Origin: Cellulomonas shaoxiangyii
Lineage (GTDB): Bacteria; Actinomycetota; Actinomycetes; Actinomycetales; Cellulomonadaceae
Direction of reading: 5' to 3'
DNA: 64,000 nt
NCBI RefSeq assembly: GCF_004798685.1
Contig: NZ_CP039291.1
Coordinates: forward strand, 1,798,001-1,862,000
Both the position numbers and the translations under genes were made by a program. This document shows, in pieces, positions 1 to 20,031 of this stretch. Numbering within the stretch: position 1 is the first letter of the stretch; each line of letters opens with the position of its first letter. Below the pieces are notes generated by a model that did no database searches, was not told the DNA's origin, and saw nothing but the letters and a program-made list of their open reading frames with translations.

Positions 1-39
1 GGTGCGGACCGGCGCCCGGGACGTGCCCCGGGGTGGGCG

Positions 40-1737
40 TCAGCTCGCCGCCGACTCCCGCGGGTCGGTGTACGGCAGCCGGCCGAGCGTGCCGGACAGC
101 ACGTCCTCAGCCGTCACCTTGTGGTTGACCACGGAGCTGGTCCACGTGCCCCAGCGGCGCGAGTCGATGCCGTCGCCGTTCGCACCGAGGTTCGCCAGGC
201 GCGTGCGCTCGGCGTCGGTGAGGCGCTGCGTCGCCAGCGGCTCGAGGTGCCGGACGTCCGCCGCGGTCATGCCCAGGACCTCGCCGACACGGCGGCCGTA
301 GTCGTCGTGGACCATGAACAGGTGCCAGAGCATGCGCTCCTGCACGTCGCGCTCGCAGTCGGCCAGGAGGCCGCCGAGCGTCTTGACGAGCTCGTCGCGC
401 TCCCAGTCGTTCATCGTCTCGAAGCGGGCGCGCGCCTGCGCGTAGTCGTTCGTGCGCTCGAGCGGCGCCTGGACGAGGTGCCCGTGGATCTCCGGCGGCT
501 GGTTCGGCTGGCGCTCCGCCTCGTGCAGGCCGCCGTGGACCGACGGCTCGTAGTTCACGTGCGGGTTCTGCGACGGGTGCAGGTCCACGCCGTAGGACAT
601 CTGCCCACCACGCTGGTTCGTGTGGACGGCGCCGTCGCGGCCGCGCGGCTGGTTGACCGGCAGCTGCAGGTAGTTCGGGCCCACGCGGTACCGCTGGGTG
701 TCCGAGTAGCTGAACGTGCGCCCGACCAGCATCTTGTCGTCCGAGAAGTCCAGGCCGTCGACGATCACGCCGGTGCCCATGGCGATCTGCTCGTTCTCGT
801 TGTGGTGGTCCTTGACGTTGCGGTTCAGCGTCATGACGCCCATGTGCCGCAGCGGGAACTGGTCCTCGGGCCAGATCTTCGTGTCGTCCAGCGGGTCCCA
901 GTCCAGCTCGGGGTGCTCGTCGTCCGACATGATCTGCACGTACATGTCCCACTGCGGGAAGTCGCCGCGCTCGATCGCCCCGTACAGGTCCCTCGACGCC
1001 GAGCCGAGGTCCTGCCCCTGGACCTTCGCGGCCTCCTCGTCGGTCAGCGAGGCCACACCCTGGCGGGGGTGCCAGTGGAACTTCACCAGCACGGTCTCGC
1101 CCGCGGCGTTCACCATCTTGTAGGTGTTGACGCCGAAGCCCTCCATGTGCCGGTACGTCGCCGGGATGCCACGCGGGCTGAACAGGTGCGTCAGCATGTG
1201 CATCGACTCGGGCGTCTGGCTCATGAAGTCGAAGATGCGGTTCGGCTCCTGGCGGAACGTGACCGGGTCCGGCTTCAGCGAGTGGATGACGTCGGGGAAC
1301 TTGATCGCGTCGCGGATGAAGAAGACCGCGAGGTTGTTGCCGACGACGTCCCAGTTGCCGTCCTCCGTGTAGAACTTCACGGCGAACCCGCGCGGGTCGC
1401 GGGCGACCTCGGAGGAGTCCCGGCCGCCGATCACCGTGGAGAACCGGATGGCGACCTCGGTCTTCTTGCCGGGCTCGGCGAACAGCTTCGCGCGGGTGTA
1501 GCGCGACGCCGGCTCGTCGCCGATCTTGCCGGTCGCCTCGAACTCGCCGTAGGCGACGAACCCGCGGGCGTGGACCACACGCTCCGGGATGCGCTCGCGG
1601 TCGAAGTGGCTGATCTTCTCGAGGAAGTGGTAGTTCTCCAGCGTCGCGGGTCCGCGGCTGCCGACGGTGCGCTGGTTCTGGTTGTTCTGGACCGGGTGGC
1701 CCTGGCGCGTCGTGAGGATCTTGTCGTCGTCTGCCAT
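40..1737 (-). CDS. katA: Catalase (heme, clade KatA/KatE-like small subunit)
   Basis: This is a heme catalase of 565 residues that converts hydrogen peroxide to water and oxygen in the cytoplasm. The distal-face histidine lies in [14 protein letters not shown] (His56). The distal asparagine motif GNN follows at 133-135, and the proximal heme tyrosine sits in [14 protein letters not shown]. The whole family fold, including the C-terminal extension after the barrel, is present without interruption. I start it at MADDDK because AGGAG lies just upstream. A longer in-frame ATG at 1776 would add 13 unconserved residues. It is transcribed away from the DUF885 gene, so the 304 bp between them holds divergent promoters. 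No regulator gene (Fur or OxyR type) lies next to it in the window. Confidence 0.95.
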   Translation of the reverse strand: MADDDKILTTRQGHPVQNNQNQRTVGSRGPATLENYHFLEKISHFDRERIPERVVHARGFVAYGEFEATGKIGDEPASRYTRAKLFAEPGKKTEVAIRFSTVIGGRDSSEVARDPRGFAVKFYTEDGNWDVVGNNLAVFFIRDAIKFPDVIHSLKPDPVTFRQEPNRIFDFMSQTPESMHMLTHLFSPRGIPATYRHMEGFGVNTYKMVNAAGETVLVKFHWHPRQGVASLTDEEAAKVQGQDLGSASRDLYGAIERGDFPQWDMYVQIMSDDEHPELDWDPLDDTKIWPEDQFPLRHMGVMTLNRNVKDHHNENEQIAMGTGVIVDGLDFSDDKMLVGRTFSYSDTQRYRVGPNYLQLPVNQPRGRDGAVHTNQRGGQMSYGVDLHPSQNPHVNYEPSVHGGLHEAERQPNQPPEIHGHLVQAPLERTNDYAQARARFETMNDWERDELVKTLGGLLADCERDVQERMLWHLFMVHDDYGRRVGEVLGMTAADVRHLEPLATQRLTDAERTRLANLGANGDGIDSRRWGTWTSSVVNHKVTAEDVLSGTLGRLPYTDPRESAAS

Positions 1738-2041
1738 GTCACTCCTAGGCCCCGGCGGGAGGGCCGAGCGACGCACAGCGCCTCGGCGTCCCGGGGGCGG
1801 CTCTTCGGGTCGGGCGGGGGCGCTACCAGGCTAGGCGCGGCGCACCGCCGGTGGCCCCACGGGAGGCGGCCCGAGGCCTGTGCACTTGGTCACTGCCGCG
1901 CACCTGCCGGCGCACCCGCCGGCCCGTGCGGTGGTGGGCGAGGTGCTCGCGGTGCCGTGCCTGCGCCTCGTCGACGCCGCCGCGCAGTTGCGTCCCGGAG
2001 CCGGCAGGGAGCGCGGGGCGGGCGCGGGCTAACGTGCTGCG
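1738..2041. other. Divergent intergenic region katA / DUF885 hydrolase
   Basis: This 304 bp gap holds the promoters of the two divergent genes. On the minus strand a possible minus-10 (TAGCCT, about 1830-1835) lies roughly 100 bp before the catalase ATG, and AGGAG lies directly before that start. On the plus strand TAACGT (2030-2035) is placed for a leaderless DUF885 transcript. I see no other gene and no clear operator. Confidence 0.5.
2030..2035 (+). promoter_or_regulatory. Putative minus-10 box for leaderless DUF885 mRNA
   Basis: TAACGT matches TANNNT and ends six bases before the ATG at 2042, so transcription would start at or next to the start codon. No Shine-Dalgarno is seen. The minus-35 region is unremarkable. 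Confidence 0.45.
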
Positions 2042-3751
2042 ATGGTCACCTCCCCGCCGTCCCCGTCCGCCCCCACCGCACGTCAGGTCGCCGACCGCTG
2101 GGTCGAGACCCTCGCCGACCTCGACCCCACGGTCGGCACGGCGCTCGGGACGCGGCCGGACGACCGGCGCATGCCCGACCTCTCACCCGCGGGCGCCGAG
2201 GAGAAGGCGGCGGCGTCGCGCCGGGTGCTCGTCGAGCTCGACGCGTCCCAGGTGCTCGACGACGACGACCGGCGCTGCGCCACCCTGCTGCGCGAACGGC
2301 TCGAGGCGCAGCTCGCGGTGCACGAGGCGGGCGAGCACCTGGCCGCGCTGCGGCCGCTGGCGTCGCCCGTGCACGCGCTGCAGTCCGTCTTCCTGATGAT
2401 GCCCACCGCGACGGCGCACGACTGGGACGTGGTCGCGGACCGCATGGCGCAGGTCCCGGCGGCGGCCGACGGCTTCCGCGCGTCGCTCGAGGAGGGCCTG
2501 CGCCGGGGCGTGCGCAGCGCGCCGCGTCAGGCCGAGGCCGTCGTCGGGCAGCTCGGCGACTGGCTCGCGGCGGGCGACGGGCGCGGCTGGCACGCGGGCT
2601 TCGTGACGGGTGCGGAGGCGGCCGGTGTCGGCGACGCGCTGCGCGGGCGGCTCGACGGCGCCGCCGTGGCCGCCGCCGACGGGGTCGAGCGGCTGCGGGC
2701 CTGGATCGCCGAGCGGTACCTGCCCGCGGTCGGCGACGTGCCGGACGCCGTCGGGCGCGAGCGCTACCGGCTCGCGGCGCGCCTGCACACCGGGGCCGAT
2801 CTCGACCTCGACGAGGCCTACGCGTGGGGCCGCGAGGAGCTGGCCCGCATCGACGCCGAGATGGTGGCCGAGGCCGACCGCGTCCGGCCCGGGGCGTCGG
2901 CCCAGCAGGCGCTCGCGCACCTCGACGAGCACGGCGAGGCGGTGGAGGGCGTCGAGGAGGTCCGCGCGTGGTTGCAGCGGATGATGGACGACGCCATCGC
3001 CGAGCTCGACGGGACGGTCGTCGACGTGGCGGAGCCGGTGCGTCGCGTGGAGGCGATGATCGCCCCGCCCGGCGCGGCGGCGGCGCCGTACTACACGCGC
3101 CCGTCCCTCGACTTCTCGCGCCCGGGCCGGACGTGGCTCCCGACGCTCGGCCGGGACCGCTTCCCGACCTGGGACCTCATCAGCACCTGGTACCACGAGG
3201 GCGTCCCCGGTCACCACCTCCAGCTGGGCCAGTGGGCGTACCGCGCCGGTGACCTGTCGGTCTTCCAGACGTCGGTCGGCTCCATCCCGGCGACGACCGA
3301 GGGGTGGGCGCTCTACGCCGAGCGCCTCATGGACGAGCTCGGGTACCTGCGGGCACCCGGTGCGCGCCTCGGGTACCTCGACGGGCAGCGGATGCGCGCG
3401 GTCCGCGTCGTCATCGACATCGGCATGCACCTGGGTCTGGAGGTCCCCGCGGAGCACGCCACGCACGGCGGCGAGCGGTGGACGGCCGACCGTGCCGAGG
3501 CGTTCTTCGCCGGGCGCAGCGGGTCGCCGGCCGCGTTCGTGCACAGCGAGATCGAGCGCTACCTCGGCTGGCCCGGGCAGGCCATCAGCTACAAGCTCGG
3601 CGAGCGGGCCTGGCTCGCCGGCCGGCAGGCGGCGCGCGACCGGCGGGAGGCAGCGGGGGAGACGTTCGACCTGCGCGCGTGGCACACCGCGGCGCTGGGC
3701 CTCGGCTCGCTCGGGCTCGACGACCTCGAGCGGGAGCTCGCCGCGCTCTGA
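2042..3751 (+). CDS. DUF885 family protein (putative metallopeptidase-like hydrolase)
   Basis: The 569-residue protein belongs to the DUF885 family. Its signature HEGVPGHH is at residues 385-392, in the helix context typical of zinc-peptidase-like members. The N-terminal half is helical and acidic. The C-terminal half carries further conserved blocks, such as TTEGWALYAERLMDE and the segment around AFVHSEIERYLGWPGQAISYKLG. No signal peptide or membrane segment is seen, so it should be cytoplasmic. The substrate is unknown, and hydrolysis is inferred from the metal-binding-like motif. The ATG lacks a ribosome-binding site and is probably leaderless. The gene stands alone, 53 bp before the next reading frame on the same strand. 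Confidence 0.88.
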   Translation: MVTSPPSPSAPTARQVADRWVETLADLDPTVGTALGTRPDDRRMPDLSPAGAEEKAAASRRVLVELDASQVLDDDDRRCATLLRERLEAQLAVHEAGEHLAALRPLASPVHALQSVFLMMPTATAHDWDVVADRMAQVPAAADGFRASLEEGLRRGVRSAPRQAEAVVGQLGDWLAAGDGRGWHAGFVTGAEAAGVGDALRGRLDGAAVAAADGVERLRAWIAERYLPAVGDVPDAVGRERYRLAARLHTGADLDLDEAYAWGREELARIDAEMVAEADRVRPGASAQQALAHLDEHGEAVEGVEEVRAWLQRMMDDAIAELDGTVVDVAEPVRRVEAMIAPPGAAAAPYYTRPSLDFSRPGRTWLPTLGRDRFPTWDLISTWYHEGVPGHHLQLGQWAYRAGDLSVFQTSVGSIPATTEGWALYAERLMDELGYLRAPGARLGYLDGQRMRAVRVVIDIGMHLGLEVPAEHATHGGERWTADRAEAFFAGRSGSPAAFVHSEIERYLGWPGQAISYKLGERAWLAGRQAARDRREAAGETFDLRAWHTAALGLGSLGLDDLERELAAL

Positions 3752-3804
3752 GGCGGGTGCCGGGGGAGCGGACGAACACGGCGGGTCTCGGGTAGACAGG
3801 CGTC

Positions 3805-4443
3805 GTGGACACGACCTCCGGGATCTTCCTGGTCCTCGACCTGACGGGGACGTTCGCCTTCGCGCTGAGCGGTGCCCTGACGGCGATCAAGGTCGTGCGC
3901 CTCGACATCGTCGGCGTCGTCACCCTGGGCATGCTCACCGCGCTCGGCGGCGGGGTGATCCGCGACGTCATGCTGCACGCGTTGCCCCCCGCCACCTTCG
4001 ACGACTGGCGGTACCTGGCGGTGGCGGCGTCCGGGGGTCTGGTGGCCTTCCTCTTCGGCCGCGGGCTGGACCGGTGGGCGATGCCGATCGTCGTGCTCGA
4101 CGCCGCCGGCCTGAGCCTCTTCGCGGTGAGCGGTGCGCTCAAGGGACTCGAGCTCGGTGCGGGGTCCGCCCAGGCGGTGCTGCTGGGCGCGATCACCGCG
4201 GTGGGGGGCGGCACGCTGCGCGACGTCCTCATCGGCCGGATCCCGGCGGTGCTGACCAGCGGGCTGTACGCGATCCCCGCACTGGCCGGGGCGACGGTCC
4301 TGGTCGCGGCGGAAGGCCTCGGCGTCCCCGAGCTGCCCGCCGCCGTGGGCGGCGCGGTCGTGTGCTTCGTGATCCGCATGCTCGGCGTGCACTACGACAT
4401 CGACGCGCCCGGCCCGCCGGGGTTCCGGCCTGCGGCCTCCTGA
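3805..4443 (+). CDS. TRIC/UPF0126 family membrane protein
   Basis: This is a 212-residue integral membrane protein of the UPF0126 (TRIC cation channel-like, glycine-transporter-domain) family. It is an internal duplication: each half has a GALTAIKV/GALKGLEL-type helix, then a loop with LGGGVIRDV in the first repeat and VGGGTLRDV in the second. Seven hydrophobic segments are expected. Prokaryotic TRIC homologues conduct monovalent cations, but the transported species here is not shown by the sequence. The start is GTG. TAGACA lies seven bases upstream, and no ribosome-binding site is seen, so a leaderless mRNA is possible. It may also be read through from the DUF885 gene 53 bp upstream. Confidence 0.88.
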   Translation: MDTTSGIFLVLDLTGTFAFALSGALTAIKVVRLDIVGVVTLGMLTALGGGVIRDVMLHALPPATFDDWRYLAVAASGGLVAFLFGRGLDRWAMPIVVLDAAGLSLFAVSGALKGLELGAGSAQAVLLGAITAVGGGTLRDVLIGRIPAVLTSGLYAIPALAGATVLVAAEGLGVPELPAAVGGAVVCFVIRMLGVHYDIDAPGPPGFRPAAS

Positions 4444-4580
4444 GCGGCCGCGGTGCGTGCGGTCGGCCCTGCACCGTCCGGCGGGCCCGTGGCGGGGGAC
4501 GGTAGATTGCGACCGCTCACGTCGCGGCCGTGGCGCGAGGCGCGTCGGCGGGGCCGGTGCGACGAGGTGAGGAGGCGGCG

Positions 4581-5615
4581 GTGGCCACCACGATGGCGGA
4601 CGTCGCGCGGCGTGCCGGCGTCTCGGTGAAGACCGTCTCGAACGTGCTCAGCGGGTACCCCTACATCCGGGACACGACCCGCGACCGGGTCCTGGCCGCC
4701 GTCGACGAGCTCGGCTACGAGATCAACGTGACGGCGCGCATCTTCCGTTCGGGGCGCAGCGGCGTCATCGGGCTGGCCGTCCCCGAGCTCGGGCAGCCGT
4801 ACTTCGGCGAGCTCGCCGACGAGATCCTCGCCGCGGCGCGCCGGCACGGCCTGCACGTGCTGATCGAGCCGACCGGGTTCACGCGCGAGGGCGAGCTCGC
4901 CGCGCTCCGCGAGCCGCGGCGCGGGCTGATGGACGGCCTCATCTTCAGCCCGGCGGCCCTCGTCCAGGACGACGCGCACCTGCTCGACGCCCTCGACTAC
5001 CCGCTCGTGCTGCTGGGCGAGCAGATGTTCTCGCCGAGCGTCGACCACGTGACGATGCGCAACATCGACGGCGCCCGCGCGGCGACGGACCTGCTCCTCG
5101 ACGTCGGCCGGCGCCGCATCGCGGTCCTCGGCATGCTCCACGCGGAGACGGCCGGGTCGGCGCGGCTGCGGTACGCCGGCTACCGCCAGGCGCTCGAGGC
5201 GCGCGGCATCGAGGTGGACACGCGCCTGCTCGGCTGGGCCGACGACGCGTGGCACCGGGAGAACGGCGCGCGGGCGATGGCGGCGGTGCTCGACGCGTGC
5301 CCGGACGTGGACGGCGTCGTGGCGTTCAACGACGCGCTCGCGATCGGGGCGATGTTCGAGCTCCAGGTGCGGGGCCGGTCGATCCCGCAGGACGTGGCGG
5401 TCGTCGGCTTCGACGACATCGAGGACGCCCGCTACTCGGTCCCCGCGCTGACCACCGTCGACCCGGGGCGTCGGGAGATCGCGGAGGTGGCCGTCGAGAT
5501 CGTCCGCCGCCGCGTGGACGAGGGTCGCGAGCGTGGCGGTGACCGCGACGCGCCGGTGATGTACCTGGCGGGCATGCGCGTCGTCGAGCGGGAGAGCACG
5601 CCGCGCCGTCGTTGA
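4581..5615 (+). CDS. LacI family transcriptional regulator
   Basis: This is a 344-residue sugar-responsive repressor. A LacI helix-turn-helix (MADVARRAGVSVKTVSNVLSG) begins at residue 5 and is followed by the hinge helix and a periplasmic-binding-protein-like effector domain (about 65-335). I chose the GTG at 4581 because GGAGG sits five bases upstream. An upstream ATG at 4530 would add 17 residues of no known domain. A TAGATT minus-10 box lies at 4503-4508. The next genes on the same strand encode an esterase, a DUF3237 protein and a GH10 xylanase. Two similar short palindromes, before the esterase and before the xylanase, are candidate operators. The ligand cannot be read from the sequence. 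Confidence 0.9.
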   Translation: MATTMADVARRAGVSVKTVSNVLSGYPYIRDTTRDRVLAAVDELGYEINVTARIFRSGRSGVIGLAVPELGQPYFGELADEILAAARRHGLHVLIEPTGFTREGELAALREPRRGLMDGLIFSPAALVQDDAHLLDALDYPLVLLGEQMFSPSVDHVTMRNIDGARAATDLLLDVGRRRIAVLGMLHAETAGSARLRYAGYRQALEARGIEVDTRLLGWADDAWHRENGARAMAAVLDACPDVDGVVAFNDALAIGAMFELQVRGRSIPQDVAVVGFDDIEDARYSVPALTTVDPGRREIAEVAVEIVRRRVDEGRERGGDRDAPVMYLAGMRVVERESTPRRR

Positions 5616-5656
5616 CACGGTCGCCGGCCACGACCAGGGTGACTGCCTGGCGTGCT

Positions 5657-5670
5657 CTACACCGATGTAG
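5657..5670. promoter_or_regulatory. Perfect palindrome upstream of esterase gene (candidate LacI operator)
   Basis: CTACA and TGTAG flank the four bases CCGA, a perfect 5-4-5 inverted repeat about 90 bp before the esterase start and 42 bp after the LacI stop. The sequence CTACACCG recurs in the palindrome before the GH10 xylanase gene. Confidence 0.4.
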
Positions 5671-5759
5671 GGAACGCCGCGCCGCGCCGTCGGCACCGCG
5701 GGGCAGACCCCCTGCGCCGCGGCGGGACCACCCGACCAGGACCACGAGAGGCCGAGACC

Positions 5760-6685
5760 GTGCACGAGCGAGCAGCGACGTCGGACGCCGGGGCGGCGGC
5801 CCCGCCCGACGGCATCGAGACCTTCCGCGCGGGTGCCCGGCGGCATGCCGAGCAGGCGCCGCGCGCGCTCGACCACCTGCCGCGCGGCACGTACGAGCGC
5901 GTGCCGCTCCCGGGGGACGCGCCGGTCCGCGAGCTCATGGTGTACCGCCCGTCCGGCGGGCCCGACCGGCCGGGGGTGTTCGTGAACCTGCACGGCGGGG
6001 GCTTCGTGCTGGGGGACTGGGAGGGCGACGACCCGTACTGCCGCCACCTCGCCGACACGGCGGGGTGCACGGTCGTCAACGTCGACTACCTGCTGGCCCC
6101 GGAGCACCCGTTCCCGGCCGCCGTGCACCAGGTGACGGACCTGCTCGCGTGGCTGGGCGCCGGAGCGTCCGTGTTCGGTGCGGACGGGACCCGGCTCGCC
6201 GTCGGCGGCCACAGCGCGGGCGGGAACCTGGCCGCGGCGGCGTGCCTGCTCGCCGCGCGTCGCGGGCAGCCCGGGCCGCGCGGGCTGGTCGTCGACTACG
6301 CACCGCTCGACCTGGCCACCGCGCCGGCGGGGAAGCTGGCGGCCGGGGCCGCGCCCGAGGCGGTGGAGCTCGCGCAGATCGGGGCGCGGTTCAACGCCTG
6401 GTACCTGCCGTCCCCGGCGGCCGGGGCCGACGAGCTCGCCTCGCCGGTGCGCGCGCGCGACCTGTCGGTCCTGCCGCCGACGCTCGTCCTCACGGCGGAG
6501 CACGACCTGCTGCGCGCCGACGGTGACCGCTTCGCGGACCGGCTGCGCGCCGCCGGCGTCGACACCGAGCACGCCGTCCACCCCGGCAGCGGCCACGCGT
6601 TCACGCACGTGGGCCCGGAGGACCAGGCCGCGGCGGCGTGGCAGCGCATGGCCGACTTCCTGCGGCGCGTGCTCGGAGGCGACCC

Positions 6686-6695
<10 letters not shown>
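5760..6695 (+). CDS. Alpha/beta hydrolase, hormone-sensitive lipase (HSL) family esterase
   Basis: This is a 311-residue carboxylesterase-type alpha/beta hydrolase. It has the HSL oxyanion motif HGGGF, the nucleophile elbow GHSAGG, the acid region EHDLLRADG and the catalytic histidine in GSGHAF. No signal peptide is seen, so it acts in the cytoplasm. The GTG start gives the usual family length. A longer in-frame start at 5652 would run through the palindrome at 5657-5670 and is unlikely. The DUF3237 gene overlaps its end by 10 bases, so the two are translationally coupled. Position between a LacI regulator and a xylanase hints at removal of acyl groups from imported oligosaccharides, but that is inference. 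Confidence 0.87.
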
Positions 6696-8807
<2,112 letters not shown>

Positions 8808-8834
8808 CGGTCTGAGGACGCAGCACAGCACCGC

Positions 8835-8872
8835 ACGACGGGCGCGGCACCTCCGGGTGCCGCGCCCGTCGT
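8835..8872 (+). terminator. Terminator hairpin after GH10 gene
   Basis: A 16-bp perfect stem (ACGACGGGCGCGGCAC and its complement) with a six-base loop starts 27 bases after the xylanase stop. There is no T tract, which is normal for this GC content. The rest of the gap to the Tc-like genes holds imperfect GTCCGTCCG repeats and a hairpin close to the next ribosome-binding site. Confidence 0.7.
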
Positions 8873-9017
8873 CCGTCCGCGCCGGCCGTCCGTCCGCACC
8901 CGTCGTCCGTCAGCACCCGGCGCGCCACCGCGCGGCGCACGGCCCCGCACCGGCGGTTCACCCCGGCGCGGCCGGCCCGGCCGTATCAGGCCCCCGCGAG
9001 CACGGCTCCTCCTCGTA

Positions 9018-9033
9018 CCTGCCGTCCGGCAGG
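9018..9033 (+). promoter_or_regulatory. Short inverted repeat before the TcA-like gene
   Basis: CCTGCC and GGCAGG flank GTCC, an inverted repeat 22 bases before the TcA-like start and just ahead of its GAGGGGGG ribosome-binding site (9041-9048). It could be an operator or a translation-control hairpin. Chance cannot be excluded at this GC content. Confidence 0.25.
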
Positions 9034-9055
9034 TGCCCACGAGGGGGGTCCTGCC

Positions 9056-12000
9056 ATGAGCACATCGAGCGCCGTCCTGCTGTACTCCGCCCACCCGGCC
9101 GTGACCGCCCTGACGGCGGAGACGACGCTCGCGGCGCGGTCGCCGCGCACCCGCGTGCTGCCGGACGTGCGCGCCGAGGTGGAGCGGGCGCACGCGCTGG
9201 TGCTCGCCGGCGACCACGCCGGGGCGGCGCAGGTCTACCACGCCGTGCGCACCCGCATCTTCCGGCTGCTGCACGCGGGCGGCCCGACACCCCTCGCCGG
9301 CGTCAGCGACCACTTCGCCGCGCCGCACGACGTCCGGCACCTGCCGGCCATGGTCGCCGCGGCGGCCGTCCTCATGGCCGACCTCGTGCCGGGCGACCCC
9401 GAGCAGCCGGTCGTCGACCCGGGCCTCGACCGCGCCGACCTCGGCGCGTTCGCCGGAGCGGCGACGGCCCTCCCACGCACCGGCCCCGTGGACGCCCCGG
9501 CGTACGCCACGCAGGCCGTGCTGGGCCGCGCCGCGTTCGACACGGGCGACTACACCGGGGCGATGAAGCGGTTCTCCGCGGCCGCCGACGCGGCCGACGG
9601 TGACCCGGGCGCGCGGGCGACGCTCCTGCTCGACGCCGGCGCGGCAGCGGTCCAGGCCGGGCACGCGCAGGAGGCCGGGCGTCTGCTCACCGCCGCGCTG
9701 GAGGGGTTCCGGCAGACCGACGACGCGCTCGGCGCCGCACAGGCGAGCCACAACCTCGCCGTCGTCGCCGCCGGCGCGGGCGAGGTCGAGACCGCGAAGA
9801 AGGCGTTCCAGGAGGCCGACGACCGCAGCCGCGCGGCGGCCGGGTCGGCCGGGCGGGCGGTGGACGTCATCGACCGGCTCGGACGCTCGGGCACCGGCAC
9901 GCGGGCGCTGCGGCTCGCCGACGGGAGCACGGCGGAACCTGTCGTGACGGGCACCGGCGCCGGCGGCGCGGCGGCCGGCGCGCGACGGGTCGTCGTCGAC
10001 GGGGCGCGACCGCTCCGGGCGACCGCCACGGCGGACCAGGGCGCCACGGCCGTGCTCGCCCGCACGGACCTGGCCGAGGCGCTCGCCGGCGTGACCGGAG
10101 CGCCCGGGGTCGTCGTCGACGAGGCCCCCGGCAGCGTCGACCTCGGCGACCTGCTCGGCCGGGGCGCGACGGTGGTGCTGCGCGACCCGCTCGCGCCCAC
10201 GGTGTGGAGCACGCGTCCCCTCGCCGGCGCCGTCGAGGCGGCCGAGCGCGCCGTCACGTACACGACCGGCGTCGTGCGCGGCTCGACGGTCACGCCGCTC
10301 TCGTGGTCGGCGGCGGAGGCGCCCCGCGTCGAGGACCTCCTCGACGCCGCGTACCGCCCGCGTCTCGCCGCCACCAGCCACCGCGACCTGCGGGCCGCGC
10401 TGCTGTCCGTCGTGGACGTGTCCGTGCACCTGGCGCACCTGTACTACTATGTCGTCCCGGTCGGGCTGGCCGAGGCCTACGCCGGCCTGGGGGAGTGGGC
10501 GACCGCGCGCACCTGGCTGTACCGGGCCGCCGACTACCCCTACCTCAACACGCGCCTCGAGGGGCCCGTGCTGTGGGCCCGCATCGCCCGGACGCACCTC
10601 GACGAGGGAGACACGCGCTACAAGGAGGACGAGCCCGCGGCCGCGCTGGCCGCCTACGGCGGGGTCGTGGCCGCGGACGGCGGACCCGGTGACGCACCGC
10701 TCAGGACGCACCCCGCCCTCGCGGGCACCGGCACCCTCGTGGCGGCGCTGCTCGCCGACCCCGCGGCGCTGCCCGACGGCCTGGACCCCGGCACGGGCGC
10801 GCTCGTGCTCGACGTCGCCGCCCGCGTGCGCCAGCTGACCGCCGGGCTCGACTGGTTCGGGCTGCCGGCGTCCGTCGTGCCGCCGTTCACGTTCGACTAC
10901 CTGCAGAACGCCTCGCGCTTCCTCGCCCAGCAGGCGCAGGCGGCCGAGCGCGACCTCATCCAGTTCATGGAGCGGTACGACAGCGGGCGGCTCACGCGGC
11001 TGCAGGCGCAGCAGGCTGCGGCCGGAGCGGCCGCGGACGCCGCGGTCGCGGCGCAGCAGGCCCACGCCGCGCAGGCCGAGGTCGAGCTGGCGCAGACGGC
11101 GCGCGACCTGGCGCAGACCCGGCACGACCACGCCGTCGACGCCCGGTCGTCGTACGCGACGATGACCGCCGAGCAGATCGCCCTCGAGACGGAGATGGCC
11201 TGGTACAGCTCGCAGAACGAGTGGGAGCTCGACAACCCGATCCCGGGCGACGGCCGCGACATCCACGAGGTGATCGCGGCGGACCGCCACCGGCTGGGGG
11301 AGATCAGCCGCGACCACGAGCTCATGCGCATGCAGCAGAACGCGGACGAGCTGGCGATCGCGGAGCAGCAGGCCGGCGACCAGGTCGCCCTGTCGCAGGC
11401 GCGGGCCCAGGCGGCCGCGCTGCAGTCGCAGGCGGCGGCGCTGCGACGCGTGCAGGCGCAGGAGCTCGCCGCGGCGTTCGAGGCGAGCGCCTTCACCCCC
11501 GAGGTCTGGAAGGCCCTCGCCGACTTCATGCGCGCGCAGGCGCAGCGCTACCTCTACTGGGCGACGCGGGTCGCCCGCCTCATGGAGCGGGCCTACGAGT
11601 TCGACTACGACGCGGCCGTCGACCGCGTCCGCACCGACTACTCCGCCGGTGCCGTCGACGGCATGCTCGGCTCCGACCAGCTCCTGGCCGACATCGACTA
11701 CTTCACGTACGACCGGATCACGCGCACGACCCACAAGACCGTGCGCGCCAGCCGCGAGGTGTCCCTCGCCGGGTCCTACCCGTTCGCGTTCGCGGGGTTC
11801 CGGCGCACCGGTGCGGTCGCGTTCGACACGCTCCTCGCCGACCTCGAGCGCTCCTACCCGGGGTCGTACAACCACCGCATCCAGGCCGTCGAGGTCGAGG
11901 TCGTGGGCCTCGTGCCGAGCCACGGGCTGCGCGGCACGCTGACGAACAGCGGCGTCTCGCAGTACCGGGCGCTCGACGGGTCGACCAAGTGGCGGCTGCA

Positions 12001-12648
12001 GAACGTCGACACGATGCTGCTCAGCTCCTACGCGCGCGACGACGCCGTCGTCTTCCGGCCGCGGCCGGAGCTGCTCGGCGTCTTCGAGGGCGTCGGGATG
12101 GCGTCCGGCTGGACGCTGCGCTACCCGCCGCACGTCAACGACGTCGACTACCGCTTCCTCGTCGACGTGCGCGTGACCTTCCACTTCGAGGCCCAGTTCG
12201 ACCGCGCCCTCGAGGCGACCGTCCGTGCCCTGCCCGTGCCCGCCGAGCAGCTGCGCGCCACCACGTCGTCCAGCCTGCGGAACGACCGGCCCGACCGGTT
12301 CTACCTCTTCACGACGCAGGGCAGCACGACGCTCACGTTCGGTCCGGAGCACCTGCCGCACCACCACCTCGACCCCGTCGTACGGACGGTGGCGGTGCAG
12401 CTGCTGCCCGGCGCGGGGCCGCTGCCGAGCGTGCCGCTCACGATCACGGCACCCGGTGGGGCCACGGCCGACGTCGTGCCCGACGGCGACGGGCGCGTCG
12501 CGTCCGACGACCCGGCGCTCGCGGTCCTGGCCGGCGCCGACGTGCTGGGCGAGTGGGGCCTGTCGACCACGGCCGACGCCGCGGACCGCGGCGCGGTGCA
12601 CGACGTCCTGCTGTTCGTCGAGTACGACTTCACCGCACGGGACGCGTC

Positions 12649-12652
<4 letters not shown>
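9056..12652 (+). CDS. Tc toxin subunit A-related protein (short TcA-like, TPR-like N-terminus)
   Basis: The 1198-residue protein resembles the C-terminal part of TcA subunits of Tc (ABC) insecticidal-type toxins. Residues about 40-275 hold TPR-like helical pairs. The middle (about 400-620) holds further helical repeats. A long Ala/Gln-rich coiled coil (about 630-810) starts near FTFDYLQNASRFLAQQ. From MERAYEFDYD (about residue 843) to the end is a beta-rich region like the TcB-binding domain of TcA. Canonical TcA is about twice as long, so the shell, receptor-binding and neuraminidase-like parts are missing or replaced. There is no signal peptide. The ATG has a strong GAGGGGGG site. The stop overlaps the TcB-TcC fusion start (ATGA), which supports co-production. 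The family assignment rests on motif recall, not on a search. Confidence 0.72.
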
Positions 12653-19970
<7,318 letters not shown>

Positions 19971-19978
19971 CCCCGGAG

Positions 19979-20006
19979 GCCGCGGCGGGCGCGTGCCCGC
20001 CGCGGC
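19979..20006. terminator. Bidirectional terminator between gdhA and P-type ATPase gene
   Basis: A 12-bp perfect GC stem (GCCGCGGCGGGC and complement) with a GCGT loop lies directly after the glutamate dehydrogenase stop and before the stop of the convergent ATPase gene. Confidence 0.7.
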
Positions 20007-20031
20007 CCGGGCCGCGCCCGTGGCCGCGGGC

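Noticed and set aside
40..1776. Longer start of catalase at 1776
   Set aside because: It adds 13 unconserved residues upstream of a good AGGAG site and of the normal MADDDK start.
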